This document shows, one piece after another, positions 1 to 6,084 of a stretch of DNA of 59,188 bases (positions within the stretch are counted from its first letter, which is position 1; each line of letters begins with the position of its first letter). Location of the stretch: contig CANRNN010000011.1 of assembly GCA_947632025.1 (NCBI GenBank), positions 1 through 59,188 of the forward strand, read 5' to 3'. The DNA is from an uncultured Clostridia bacterium (GTDB lineage Bacteria > Bacillota > Clostridia > Oscillospirales > Ruminococcaceae). Position numbers and translations under genes: made by a program. The notes under the pieces were generated by a model that saw nothing but the letters and a program-made list of their open reading frames with translations, was not told the DNA's origin and ran no database searches.

Positions 1-40
1 GCGTTCATGTTGTGCTGTACTGCTGTAATCACTGAAAATA
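1..40 (-). repeat. Left-end flagellin 5' fragment / inverted 40-bp site
   Basis: Read on the minus strand, positions 21-1 are identical to codons of the conserved flagellin N-terminus (VQHNMNA) in the intact gene at 2770-4659, and the frame runs off the window. The upstream 19 bp do not match the intact gene. They match the upstream flank of the flagellin fragment at the right end of the window: 37 of 40 bases agree between 1-40 and the reverse complement of 59131-59170. The normal start codons and SD are missing. It could be a silent flagellin cassette, a recombination junction, or simply the point where a repeat broke the assembly. Confidence 0.75.
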
Positions 41-96
41 ACACACAAGAAAACCGCATGGTTGAGCCATTTTTCAATTTTCAGAAAAATAAAAAT

Positions 97-121
97 CCTC
101 GGATTTTAAGAAAATCCGAGG
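97..121 (-). terminator. Minus-strand intrinsic terminator
   Basis: A perfect 11-bp hairpin (CCTCGGATTTT / AAAATCCGAGG, 3-nt loop) is followed on the minus strand by a T-rich run (complement of 85-96). No gene lies directly upstream between here and the glmM terminator at about 283-322. It therefore either insulates the outward-reading flagellin fragment at the left edge or ends a short unannotated RNA. Confidence 0.7.
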
Positions 122-282
122 AGTAAAATCAACAATATAAAAACTTTCGGTAAACTACCTTTAGAAAAGTGTGAATTATCTCGCCGAAATTCACCGTTTC
201 AGCATAAAAATCAAAAAGCTGTAGTACAGTCAATTTCCAAATAAATTCCAGTAAAATTTACAAATTAAGGCAGAATATTCCA
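122..282. other. Short non-coding gap
   Basis: No credible ORF is present. An inverted repeat GTGAATT...AATTCAC lies at about 170-195. A weak TTGACT (complement of 236-241) could be a minus-strand -35 box, but I see no good -10. Together with the terminator at 97-121 this could be a small RNA gene, though the evidence is thin. Confidence 0.3.
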
Positions 283-322
283 TAAAAAGGAAAGCCGCGG
301 GCTTTCAAACAAAACCCGCGGC
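283..322 (-). terminator. glmM terminator
   Basis: An 8-bp GC-rich stem (GCCGCGGG / CCCGCGGC, at 294-301 and 315-322) is followed on the minus strand by a T-rich tract. It lies 28 bp past the glmM stop codon, which is the usual geometry of an intrinsic terminator. Confidence 0.85.
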
Positions 323-349
323 AACAGATATTCAACTCAAAATACAAAA

Positions 350-1696
350 TCAATCAACAGCGTAACCCTTATCACGGACGACTTTTTCTATTGCATCAAC
401 GTATTTTGCGCAAAGCTCGCGTGTTTTCGCCTCGGTCATAATGCGAAGCAAAGGCTCGGTCCCGCTCGGACGCACAAGCACACGCCCGTCCTCGCCCAAC
501 GCATTTTCAGCCGCTTTGACCGCATTTTTCACGTCAATATCATTCAAAACCGTGTTCTTGTCGACAACACGAACATTTTTCAGCAGCTGCGGATAAGTCG
601 TCATGCCCTTTGCAAGCTCTCCGAGAGTTGTTTTCTTGGAACACATCACGCCCATAAGCATAAGCGCGGTGATTATTCCGTCGCCGGTGTTTGCGTAATT
701 GCTGAAAATGATGTGTCCGCTGTTTTCGCCGCCAAGAATATAACCCTTTTCATTCATGCACTCGTAAACGTATTTGTCGCCAACTGCCGTTTTTTCATAG
801 GAAATTCCGAGCGAATCGAACGCCTTGTACAGACCGAGGTTTGACATCACGGTGGTGACGACGGTGTTTCCTTCGAGCTTTCCGCGTTCTTTCAGATAAC
901 TTCCGTATATGTAGAGTATCTTGTCGCCGTCCACGACATTGGCGTTTTCGTCGACCGCAAGACACCTGTCCGCGTCGCCGTCGAACGCGAATCCGCAGTC
1001 GAGCTGTTCTTCCTGTACAAGACTTACCAGATTTTCAATATGTGTCGAGCCGCAATTTTTGTTGATGTTGAACCCATCGGGCTTGTTGCAGACAACGTAA
1101 GTTTTAGCTCCCAGAGCGTCAAAAACGCTCTTTGCGATAGCGAAAGCCGAGCCGTTCGCACAGTCAAGACCTATTCTTTTGCCCTTAAAAGAATGTGTTG
1201 CCAAAGAGATAAGGTATCCTATGTAGCGGTTGCGTCCTGCCGAATAATCCGACGCTCTGCCTATTTCCTCGCCTTGTGCCAGAGGAACTTCGGAGATCTC
1301 GCCGTCGAGATATTTTTCAATTTCATTTATGACGTTCTCGTCCATTTTTTCGCCTTTGGAATTGAACAGCTTTATTCCGTTATCGTAAAACGGATTATGG
1401 GACGCGGAGATCATAATTCCGCAGTCGAAATCGTCTGTTCTTACGACATAAGATACCGAAGGCGTTGTAGTGACGTGAAGCAGGAACACGTCCGCTCCCG
1501 AAGCCGTAAGTCCTGCCGTAAGAGCATACTCGAACATATAAGAGCTTCTGCGCGTGTCCTTGCCGATAACGACCTGACAGCGGTGTTCGCGACCGTAGTA
1601 GTTTCCAATAAAGCGTCCGATCTTAAACGCGTGTTCGACGGTGAGATTTTTGTTTGCTTCACCGCGAAATCCGTCCGTACCGAAATATTTTGACAT
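350..1696 (-). CDS. glmM: Phosphoglucosamine mutase GlmM
   Basis: Interconverts glucosamine-6-phosphate and glucosamine-1-phosphate in the cytoplasm, feeding UDP-GlcNAc and peptidoglycan synthesis. The 448 aa match the normal family length. Visible motifs are YFGTDGFRG at the N-terminus, the phosphoserine loop ISASHNP (Ser about residue 99), the Mg-binding loop DGDADR at about 240 and the C-terminal phosphate-binding RPSGTEPLLRIM. The start ATG follows a weak AGAGGAT SD. A consensus promoter lies directly upstream (1731-1759) and a terminator directly downstream, so it is probably transcribed alone. Confidence 0.97.
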   Translation of the reverse strand: MSKYFGTDGFRGEANKNLTVEHAFKIGRFIGNYYGREHRCQVVIGKDTRRSSYMFEYALTAGLTASGADVFLLHVTTTPSVSYVVRTDDFDCGIMISASHNPFYDNGIKLFNSKGEKMDENVINEIEKYLDGEISEVPLAQGEEIGRASDYSAGRNRYIGYLISLATHSFKGKRIGLDCANGSAFAIAKSVFDALGAKTYVVCNKPDGFNINKNCGSTHIENLVSLVQEEQLDCGFAFDGDADRCLAVDENANVVDGDKILYIYGSYLKERGKLEGNTVVTTVMSNLGLYKAFDSLGISYEKTAVGDKYVYECMNEKGYILGGENSGHIIFSNYANTGDGIITALMLMGVMCSKKTTLGELAKGMTTYPQLLKNVRVVDKNTVLNDIDVKNAVKAAENALGEDGRVLVRPSGTEPLLRIMTEAKTRELCAKYVDAIEKVVRDKGYAVD

Positions 1697-1730
1697 AACT
1701 ATCCTCTTTTCAAAAAAATCATCTAATATA

Positions 1731-1759
1731 ATTATATATTATGAGGAAGGTTTTGTCAA
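1731..1759 (-). promoter_or_regulatory. Sigma-A promoter of glmM
   Basis: On the minus strand TTGACA (complement of 1754-1759), a 17-bp spacer and TATAAT (complement of 1731-1736) form a perfect consensus promoter 35 bp upstream of the glmM start. Confidence 0.85.
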
Positions 1760-1779
1760 TATGTAATTATGTATCTGAC

Positions 1780-1968
1780 TTAAGGCATTCCGAAAAAATC
1801 CTCGACCAGCTCGTAGGCGTGTATTTCGGACGCGCCGTTTTGGTTAAGACATTCCACGAATTTTTCGATTTTCTCACGGTCCGGCGAGATATCCTCTATT
1901 ATGGTATTGCCGATTTTTATTCCGTAAGTATTAAGATCGTCGACCTTTGAAACTGTAATTTCCCACAT
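1780..1968 (-). CDS. Small conserved protein, DUF6514-like
   Basis: A 62-aa soluble acidic protein. Its layout (short beta-rich start containing YGIKI, then IIEDISPDRE, a helix EKFVECLNQNGASEIHAYELVEDFF) resembles the small clostridial DUF6514 family. That assignment is from memory of the pattern and is uncertain. The start was set at the internal ATG preceded by GGAGGTAT rather than the longer frame from 2007. A TATAAT at 1999-2004 (complement) may be its -10, with only a weak -35. Function unknown. Confidence 0.7.
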   Translation of the reverse strand: MWEITVSKVDDLNTYGIKIGNTIIEDISPDREKIEKFVECLNQNGASEIHAYELVEDFFGMP

Positions 1969-2071
1969 AAATACCTCCAATAGTTGTTTGATATTTATAT
2001 TATACAATATTTTGAATTAAGTTTCCATAAACAAAAGGTTGATTCTGGAAATTTTTTAGTTTCGGCAAAAT

Positions 2072-2100
2072 TTGACAAAAAAGGGATTTTGTGATATAAT
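2072..2100 (+). promoter_or_regulatory. Toxin mRNA promoter, unit 1
   Basis: TTGACA (2072-2077), a 17-bp spacer and TATAAT (2095-2100). It drives the unit 1 peptide mRNA starting at about 2107. Confidence 0.85.
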
Positions 2101-2147
2101 AAAAGTGCCGGATTACCTCCGAGATTTTTCGAGAGGGGGTGATGTCC

Positions 2148-2237
2148 GTGGATTTAATCCTAGCATTTTTAGTTTCCGTCGCAGCGGGTTTGTTCGTTGA
2201 ACTTATCTGCAACTGGTTCGGCGGAAACAAAAACTAA
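2148..2237 (+). CDS. Small hydrophobic peptide, Fst-like type I toxin, unit 1
   Basis: A 29-aa peptide (GTG start; an in-frame ATG at 2142 is too close to the SD) with one hydrophobic helix and the tail ELICNWFGGNKN. The mRNA leader folds ACCTC against GAGGGGGT, which would hide the SD. GCCGGATTA at the 5' end is exactly complementary to TAATCCGGC overlapping the stop codon, so the mRNA ends can pair. These traits and the convergent antisense gene match the pAD1 Fst toxin family. Toxicity is inferred. Three homologous peptides lie at 2467, 4966 and 5719. Confidence 0.8.
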   Translation: MDLILAFLVSVAAGLFVELICNWFGGNKN

Positions 2238-2256
2238 TCCGGCAAAGGCACATACC

Positions 2257-2336
2257 CAAAAAAGTCCCCCCAAGTAGTAGCTTACTTGGGGGGATGTTTT
2301 GTGATGCCGTGGAACTCCTAGCATTCCTTGTTTCAC
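2257..2336 (-). ncRNA. Antisense antitoxin RNA, unit 1
   Basis: A minus-strand promoter (TTGACA complement of 2366-2371, 17-bp spacer, TATAAT complement of 2343-2348 with an extended TG) reads towards the toxin gene. The predicted RNA of about 80 nt ends at an 11-bp hairpin (2266-2293) followed by a T6 tract. Its 5' part covers 2314-2334, a near copy (17/21) of toxin codons at 2156-2176, so the RNA can pair with the toxin start region as well as with the shared terminator. This is the RNAII arrangement of pAD1 par. Confidence 0.8.
2266..2293. terminator. Shared bidirectional terminator, unit 1
   Basis: An 11-bp stem CCCCCCAAGTA / TACTTGGGGGG with a 6-nt loop. T-rich sequence follows on the minus strand (strong) and on the plus strand (ATGTTTTG, weaker). 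Equivalent hairpins with different sequences are at 2580-2603, 5084-5109, 5377-5402 and 5851-5876. Confidence 0.8.
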
Positions 2337-2391
2337 AATTATATTATAACACATTGTAATTGATTTGTCAAGTGGAATTTTTCAGCAAAAT

Positions 2392-2420
2392 TTGACAAAA
2401 TCATCAAAATATGGTATAAT
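2392..2420 (+). promoter_or_regulatory. Toxin mRNA promoter, unit 2
   Basis: TTGACA (2392-2397), a 17-bp spacer and TATAAT (2415-2420), lying just downstream of the unit 1 antisense promoter. Confidence 0.85.
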
Positions 2421-2466
2421 ATACTTGCCGGATTACCTCCGAGATTTTTCGAGAGGGGGTGGCAAG

Positions 2467-2553
2467 GTGGATTTACTTTTGACGTTTTTAGTTTCTGCGT
2501 TGGCGAGTTGGTTCGTTGAACTGATTTTCAAGCTGATCGACAGGAACAACTAA
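2467..2553 (+). CDS. Small hydrophobic peptide, Fst-like type I toxin, unit 2
   Basis: A 28-aa peptide with a GTG start, a hydrophobic core LLLTFLVSALASWFVELIF and the polar end KLIDRNN. The leader is almost identical to unit 1: the same SD-masking hairpin and the same GCCGGATTA / TAATCCGGC pairing between the mRNA ends. An upstream in-frame extension to 2365 exists, but it would begin before the promoter and is rejected. It is probably a membrane-acting type I toxin; this is by analogy with Fst. Confidence 0.8.
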   Translation: MDLLLTFLVSALASWFVELIFKLIDRNN

Positions 2554-2570
2554 TCCGGCAGGCACATACC

Positions 2571-2647
2571 CAAAAAAGTCCCCCAAGGGTGCGACCTTGG
2601 GGGATGATTTTGTGGCAAATGGAACTTTTGACGTTTTTTATTTTTAC
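2571..2647 (-). ncRNA. Antisense antitoxin RNA, unit 2
   Basis: Promoter on the minus strand: TTGACA complement of 2677-2682, 17 bp, TATAAT complement of 2654-2659. The RNA ends at the hairpin 2580-2603 followed by a T6 tract. Positions 2624-2638 repeat toxin ORF positions 2475-2489 exactly (15/15, ACTTTTGACGTTTTT). The sequence differs from the corresponding repeat in unit 1, so each antisense RNA appears matched to its own toxin. Confidence 0.8.
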
Positions 2648-2707
2648 AAGTTAATTATACCACAAAAATTTTCTTTTGTCAAGAGTTTTTTTGAGGTTGC
2701 GAAAAAA

Positions 2708-2730
2708 TCCCCCGAATCGCTTCGGGGGAC
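2708..2730 (-). terminator. Flagellin gene terminator
   Basis: Hairpin TCCCCCGAA / TTCGGGGGA is followed on the minus strand by a T6 run, about 40 bp past the flagellin stop codon. Confidence 0.85.
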
Positions 2731-2769
2731 TGTGTTTCAGTTATGCCACATTCGCGCCAACTCTGGGAA

Positions 2770-4659
2770 TTAACCGAGGAGCTGGAGAATGGACTGCGGC
2801 TGCTGGTTCGCCTGAGCGAGCATCGACTGAGCTGCCTGCTGGAGAATGTTGAACTTGGTGTAATTCATCATTTCGCTTGCCATATCGGTGTCGCGGATTG
2901 CGCTCTCCGCTTCCTGAATGTTCTCGGAAGTCGTAGTCAAGTTGGTGATCTTGTGTTCCAGACGATTCTGGGTTGCACCAAAGGTTGCGCGAACCATGGA
3001 CACCTTGTTAATCGCGTTGTCGATTCTGTCGATCGCGTAGTTAGCATCTTCCTGCGTTGCAAGAGTGAGGTTCGCGGTGTTCAAACCGTTCTCACGGGAA
3101 GAAATATCAAGGTTAGCTTTAAGGTCGCCCATGCCGTCGGTTGAATATTCGAACGAGAAATTCACAGAATCTTTAGTACGAGCGCCGACCTGCAAAGTAA
3201 GGTTATCAGTGTAGGTTAGCGGAGCGGTTGCCTGCTTGTAAGAATCGGAACGAGATACAGACCCTGCACTCTTAACTTCGACTGTAGGTTTAGCAGCATC
3301 ATCATATTTACCTGCCTCTACAGCGATGTTAAACGTTAACTTACCTGTAGAATTTACTCCACCTTTAGTGTCTGCCGTCTGCTTAAAAGCGGTTGCGTCA
3401 ATTTCGAGGTATTCAGCGTCATTAGCATCCTTAATTGTTATTTTACCGTCTGCATATGTGAAGGAAAATTCGGTATCACCAATGGTCGCTTTCTGCGTAT
3501 TAGCATTAAAAGTCAAAGACGTACCGTTTTTCAAATTAAGAGTGAAATCCTTATTTGCTGTTGCCGCATTCGAGAAATTGATATCAAGGGTTGCACCATT
3601 CAATGCGTCGATCAATGCTTGAACGTCTTTAGTCATGTTAGCGTCCTGACCGACTCCAGTCTTCAGCAACTGATCCTTTAATGTCAAAACCAGATTTTCA
3701 TCGCCTTTAGCGATTGCATCACGATCTCCAGATCCCTCGGTAAACTGAGTTTTATCTGCAATTGATGCTCCTGCCTTTGTAGGAGCGTCGATACCCTTTG
3801 CAGGGTTGTTGAACGTGAGTGTGATTTCATCACCATTAGCAAGCTTGGTTTGATCAAGAACAACTGTTGTAACGACCACGTCATTGATTTTTACATCAAA
3901 GCCGCCATTTTCAGATTTCGCAACAGTAATCTTGCTCTTATCTGCTCCATTAGAAGCACCTGTTACAGTCCAGTTTCCATCTCCGGAATTAAACTTAAAG
4001 GTAACATCAACGGAATCGGGACCGTAAGTGGTCGTATCGCCTGCTGTTCTTGTCCAACCAGTATTCAACTGTGCCCAAGCTTCATCAGCAATTGTTTTGC
4101 TTCCATCTGCGTTTGGATCATCCCAAACCTGACTATCAAGAAGTGTAACGTCGCCTTTGCCAAGCTTGCTAGGAGCAAGAGGACCGTCAACGTAGTCAAA
4201 CTTGCCGTTTACAGCCTTGCGACCGTCCGCCATCTGACCACCGTTAAGCATTGCAACGCCGTTGAAATCGGTGTCTGCAATCTGATTCAGTTCGTCGTTC
4301 AGCTGATTGAATTCCAACTGGATAGCGTCACGGTCAACCTCATTCTGGTATGTACCGGTTGCCGCTTCGGAAGCGAGTTCCTTCATTCTCTGCAGAATGC
4401 TGTGCGATTCCTGAGCTGCTCCCTCGTAAGTCTGAATCATGTTGATACCGTCCTGCGAATTGCGGACTGCCTGATTAAGACCACGAATCTGGCTTCTCAT
4501 CTTTTCGGAGATTGCAAGACCTGCAGCGTCGTCGCCTGCGCGGTTAATTCTGTAGCCGCTAGAGAGCTTCTCACTGGACTTCTTAAGACCTGCAACATTG
4601 GCATTCAGCTTGTTGTACGCATTAAGTGCGTTCATGTTGTGCTGTACTATCATTCCCAT
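2770..4659 (-). CDS. fliC: Flagellin
   Basis: The flagellar filament subunit, 629 aa and longer than the 270-400 aa common in Bacillota. Residues 1-140 are the conserved D0/D1 helices (MIVQHNMNALNAYN, LSSGYRINRAGDDAAGLAIS, LNDELNQIADTDFNG). The last 90 or so residues are the C-terminal D1/D0 (RATFGATQNRLEHKI, MLAQANQQPQSILQLLG). The central 400 aa are a variable surface domain rich in Thr, Asn, Asp and Lys. The start follows GGAGG at 7-nt spacing. It has its own sigma-D promoter and a structured leader. A flagellin lysine methylase lies 1.5 kb upstream. Its 5' coding sequence recurs at both window ends. Confidence 0.97.
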   Translation of the reverse strand: MGMIVQHNMNALNAYNKLNANVAGLKKSSEKLSSGYRINRAGDDAAGLAISEKMRSQIRGLNQAVRNSQDGINMIQTYEGAAQESHSILQRMKELASEAATGTYQNEVDRDAIQLEFNQLNDELNQIADTDFNGVAMLNGGQMADGRKAVNGKFDYVDGPLAPSKLGKGDVTLLDSQVWDDPNADGSKTIADEAWAQLNTGWTRTAGDTTTYGPDSVDVTFKFNSGDGNWTVTGASNGADKSKITVAKSENGGFDVKINDVVVTTVVLDQTKLANGDEITLTFNNPAKGIDAPTKAGASIADKTQFTEGSGDRDAIAKGDENLVLTLKDQLLKTGVGQDANMTKDVQALIDALNGATLDINFSNAATANKDFTLNLKNGTSLTFNANTQKATIGDTEFSFTYADGKITIKDANDAEYLEIDATAFKQTADTKGGVNSTGKLTFNIAVEAGKYDDAAKPTVEVKSAGSVSRSDSYKQATAPLTYTDNLTLQVGARTKDSVNFSFEYSTDGMGDLKANLDISSRENGLNTANLTLATQEDANYAIDRIDNAINKVSMVRATFGATQNRLEHKITNLTTTSENIQEAESAIRDTDMASEMMNYTKFNILQQAAQSMLAQANQQPQSILQLLG

Positions 4660-4683
4660 AATAATATCCTCCTTGAAATTGTT

Positions 4684-4714
4684 GCCCCGTTTTTTCGGAA
4701 TCTTTCCGAGGGGC
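4684..4714 (-). promoter_or_regulatory. Flagellin 5'-UTR hairpin
   Basis: Within the leader of about 110 nt, GCCCC / GGGGC encloses TCGGAA / TTCCGA. It ends about 25 nt before the start codon. It may stabilise the abundant flagellin mRNA or serve as a binding site for a translational regulator; neither is shown. Confidence 0.5.
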
Positions 4715-4779
4715 AGTTTTTTGGGTTTTTTCCTTGTGTCGACTTAAGGAATTTCAGCTTTTCAGCTGTCACAATTATT

Positions 4780-4806
4780 ATATCGTCCGGAATTTTCAAA
4801 ACTTTA
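4780..4806 (-). promoter_or_regulatory. Sigma-D (sigma-28) promoter of flagellin
   Basis: On the minus strand TAAA (complement of 4803-4806), 15 bp, then GACGATAT (complement of 4780-4787). This is close to the Bacillus SigD consensus TAAA-N14-16-GCCGATAT, as expected for a late flagellar gene. Confidence 0.85.
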
Positions 4807-4888
4807 GCATTTTTGAAAAAAATTTTTAAAATTTTTTATAAAATTTTTTTACGGGAGTTTTTTGCACAACCGAGGTTTTCCAAAAGAT

Positions 4889-4917
4889 TTGACATTTTTC
4901 GACAAATATGATATAAT
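4889..4917 (+). promoter_or_regulatory. Toxin mRNA promoter, unit 3
   Basis: TTGACA (4889-4894), 17 bp, TATAAT (4912-4917). It is divergent from the flagellin promoter about 80 bp away. Confidence 0.85.
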
Positions 4918-4965
4918 TAAGGTGCCGGTCACTCCGGAAGCGAAAGCCGAAGGGAGGTGAAGTGC

Positions 4966-5055
4966 ATGGATGTTTGGTTTAGTTTGTACATTTCCATCAT
5001 AGCAGACATAATTTCATATTGTATCTGCAAGTGGCTCGATGGCAATGACCGGTAA
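4966..5055 (+). CDS. Small hydrophobic peptide, Fst-like type I toxin, unit 3
   Basis: A 29-aa peptide with an ATG start after GGGAGGTG. It has a hydrophobic core (FSLYISIIADIISYCIC) and the end KWLDGNDR. The core differs strongly from units 1 and 2, but the C(K/R/N)W(L/F) tail is kept. The mRNA ends pair through CCGGTCA and TGACCGG, replacing the GGATTA/TAATCC pair of units 1 and 2. This compensatory change supports the helix. Confidence 0.78.
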   Translation: MDVWFSLYISIIADIISYCICKWLDGNDR

Positions 5056-5074
5056 TGGTGAGCACACCCCATAG

Positions 5075-5147
5075 CGCAAAGAGCCCCCGCGAGCTGCCAC
5101 TCGTGGGGGTTCAATGCATTTTGGTGAATGTTGAATGTTTGGTTTAC
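5075..5147 (-). ncRNA. Antisense antitoxin RNA, unit 3
   Basis: Promoter: TTGACA complement of 5177-5182, 17 bp, TATAAT complement of 5154-5159. Hairpin at 5084-5109. The 5' part spans 5123-5146, an imperfect copy of the toxin SD/start region 4956-4981, including 12 identical bases (ATGTTTGGTTTA). The T-tract is weaker than in the other units. Confidence 0.75.
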
Positions 5148-5263
5148 AATTATATTATATCACATTGAATTTGGTTTGTCAAGTATTTTTCGGGAAAATT
5201 CTTATAAAAATGAATTTCCCGCAAGCTGAAACTCACGGGAATCCAATTGTGAATAGGCTTGAT

Positions 5264-5346
5264 ATGTCACTACTCACGCCCGCGAAGCGGGCTTGTTCGT
5301 AAAACTTATCTGCAGATGGCTTGACAGAAACAACCGCAAACGTTAA
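5264..5346 (+). pseudogene. Frameshifted toxin remnant, unit 4
   Basis: The second half encodes EAGLFVKLICRWLDRNNRKR, nearly the same as the unit 5 toxin, but it is out of frame with the plausible start MSLLTP. Comparison with unit 5 puts a 1-nt deletion near 5280; the remnant is 83 nt, one short of 28 codons. It has no plus-strand promoter or SD, so the toxin is dead while the antisense gene survives. Confidence 0.7.
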
Positions 5347-5365
5347 AGCCCCATCAGCAGAAATG

Positions 5366-5450
5366 CCAAAAAACGTCCACCGAAAGGTAGCGCTTTCGGG
5401 GGATATCTTTTTTTGTGAACAGGTTTGATATGTCACTACCACTATCTCAC
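5366..5450 (-). ncRNA. Surviving antisense RNA of decayed unit 4
   Basis: Its promoter is intact: TTGACA complement of 5480-5485, 17 bp, TATAAT complement of 5457-5462. It ends at the hairpin 5377-5402 with a T6 tract. The segment 5413-5439 repeats 5247-5273 at 25/27, the start region of the dead toxin. The hairpin is nearly the same as that of unit 5, so it might act on unit 5 in trans. Confidence 0.7.
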
Positions 5451-5510
5451 AGTTCTATTATATCACATCGTAATAAATTTGTCAAGTATTTTTTACGGAA
5501 TTCTTTTTAT

Positions 5511-5582
5511 AAAGATGAATCCCCGCGAGCAGCCACTCGTGGGGGTTCAATGCATTTAGGTGAATGCTGAACATCTAGTTTC
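5511..5582 (-). ncRNA. Orphan antisense RNA unit (unit-3 type)
   Basis: Promoter TTGACA (complement of 5612-5617), 17 bp, TATAAT (complement of 5589-5594). Hairpin at 5521-5545 is almost identical to that of unit 3. No toxin ORF accompanies it. Its 5' segment (about 5552-5581) resembles the unit 3 antisense repeat. Confidence 0.65.
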
Positions 5583-5641
5583 ATTTATATTATATCACAT
5601 TGAATTTGATTTGTCAAGTATTTTTCGTAGAATTTCCAAAA

Positions 5642-5670
5642 TTGACTTTTTTCGGCAAATATGATATAAT
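5642..5670 (+). promoter_or_regulatory. Toxin mRNA promoter, unit 5
   Basis: TTGACT (5642-5647), 17 bp, TATAAT (5665-5670); one base from consensus. Confidence 0.8.
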
Positions 5671-5718
5671 TAAGGTGCCGGTTGCGACTCCGAGCTTACA
5701 GCAAAGGAGGTGAGTAAC

Positions 5719-5811
5719 TTGGACTTTTTCTTGACGCTGCTTACATCTGTCGAAGCGGGTTTGCTCGTAGAGCTTATCTGCAGGTGGCTTGACAGGAACG
5801 GCAAACGGTAA
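5719..5811 (+). CDS. Small hydrophobic peptide, Fst-like type I toxin, unit 5
   Basis: A 30-aa peptide read from TTG at 5719, 7 nt after AAGGAGGTG; an in-frame GTG at 5710 overlaps the SD. The hydrophobic core FFLTLLTSVEAGLLVELIC is followed by RWLDRNGKR. The mRNA end pairing is CCGGTTGC with GCAAACGG, with one mismatch. Here the SD is perfect, and masking is less obvious than in units 1 and 2. The unusual TTG start may itself keep expression low. Confidence 0.75.
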   Translation: MDFFLTLLTSVEAGLLVELICRWLDRNGKR

Positions 5812-5842
5812 GCCCAGCAAAATCCCATTTTGGCAGAAATGC

Positions 5843-5922
5843 CAAAAAGTCCCCCGAAAGGTAGCGCTTTCGGGGGATATCTTTTTGTGAATAACTTGGT
5901 TCTTGACGCCTTTTTATTTCAC
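5843..5922 (-). ncRNA. Antisense antitoxin RNA, unit 5
   Basis: Promoter TTGACA (complement of 5952-5957), 17 bp, TATAAT (complement of 5929-5934). It ends at hairpin 5851-5876 with a T5 tract. It repeats the toxin start region in two blocks: 5887-5899 with 5710-5722 (12/13) and 5900-5909 with 5728-5737 (10/10), the 5 nt between them being absent. Confidence 0.8.
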
Positions 5923-5983
5923 AATTACATTATACCACATTGAAATGGATTTGTCAAGTATTTTTTTTGAGAATGCCACGCAC

Positions 5984-6084
5984 AAAAAGACCCTTCCGAG
6001 AGCCCCACTCCCGAAAGGGTCGATTTGTTTGGTGACCGTGGATTATCAACCTCGTGGACTCGGACTTTTGCTCTTTCTGAATCC
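5984..6084 (-). ncRNA. Orphan antisense RNA unit near fliB
   Basis: Promoter TTGACA (complement of 6114-6119), 17 bp, TATAAT (complement of 6091-6096). Hairpin 5991-6023 (GACCCTT... / AAGGGTC) is followed by T5 on the minus strand. No toxin ORF or plus-strand promoter is recognisable, and its sequence between promoter and hairpin matches none of the other units well. Confidence 0.6.

Noticed and set aside
3850-4911. 353-aa open frame antisense to flagellin
   Set aside because: It runs through the flagellin gene, its leader and its promoter, has Cys-rich random composition and no SD.
5233-5442. Minus-strand frame of 69 aa across unit 4, and similar frames across the other toxin units
   Set aside because: They are the reverse strand of toxin and antisense genes; the antisense transcripts predicted there are too short to carry them and have no SD.
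2266-5876. Repeated hairpins read as a CRISPR array
   Set aside because: Spacing is irregular, hairpin sequences differ, each has its own convergent promoters, and no cas genes are present.
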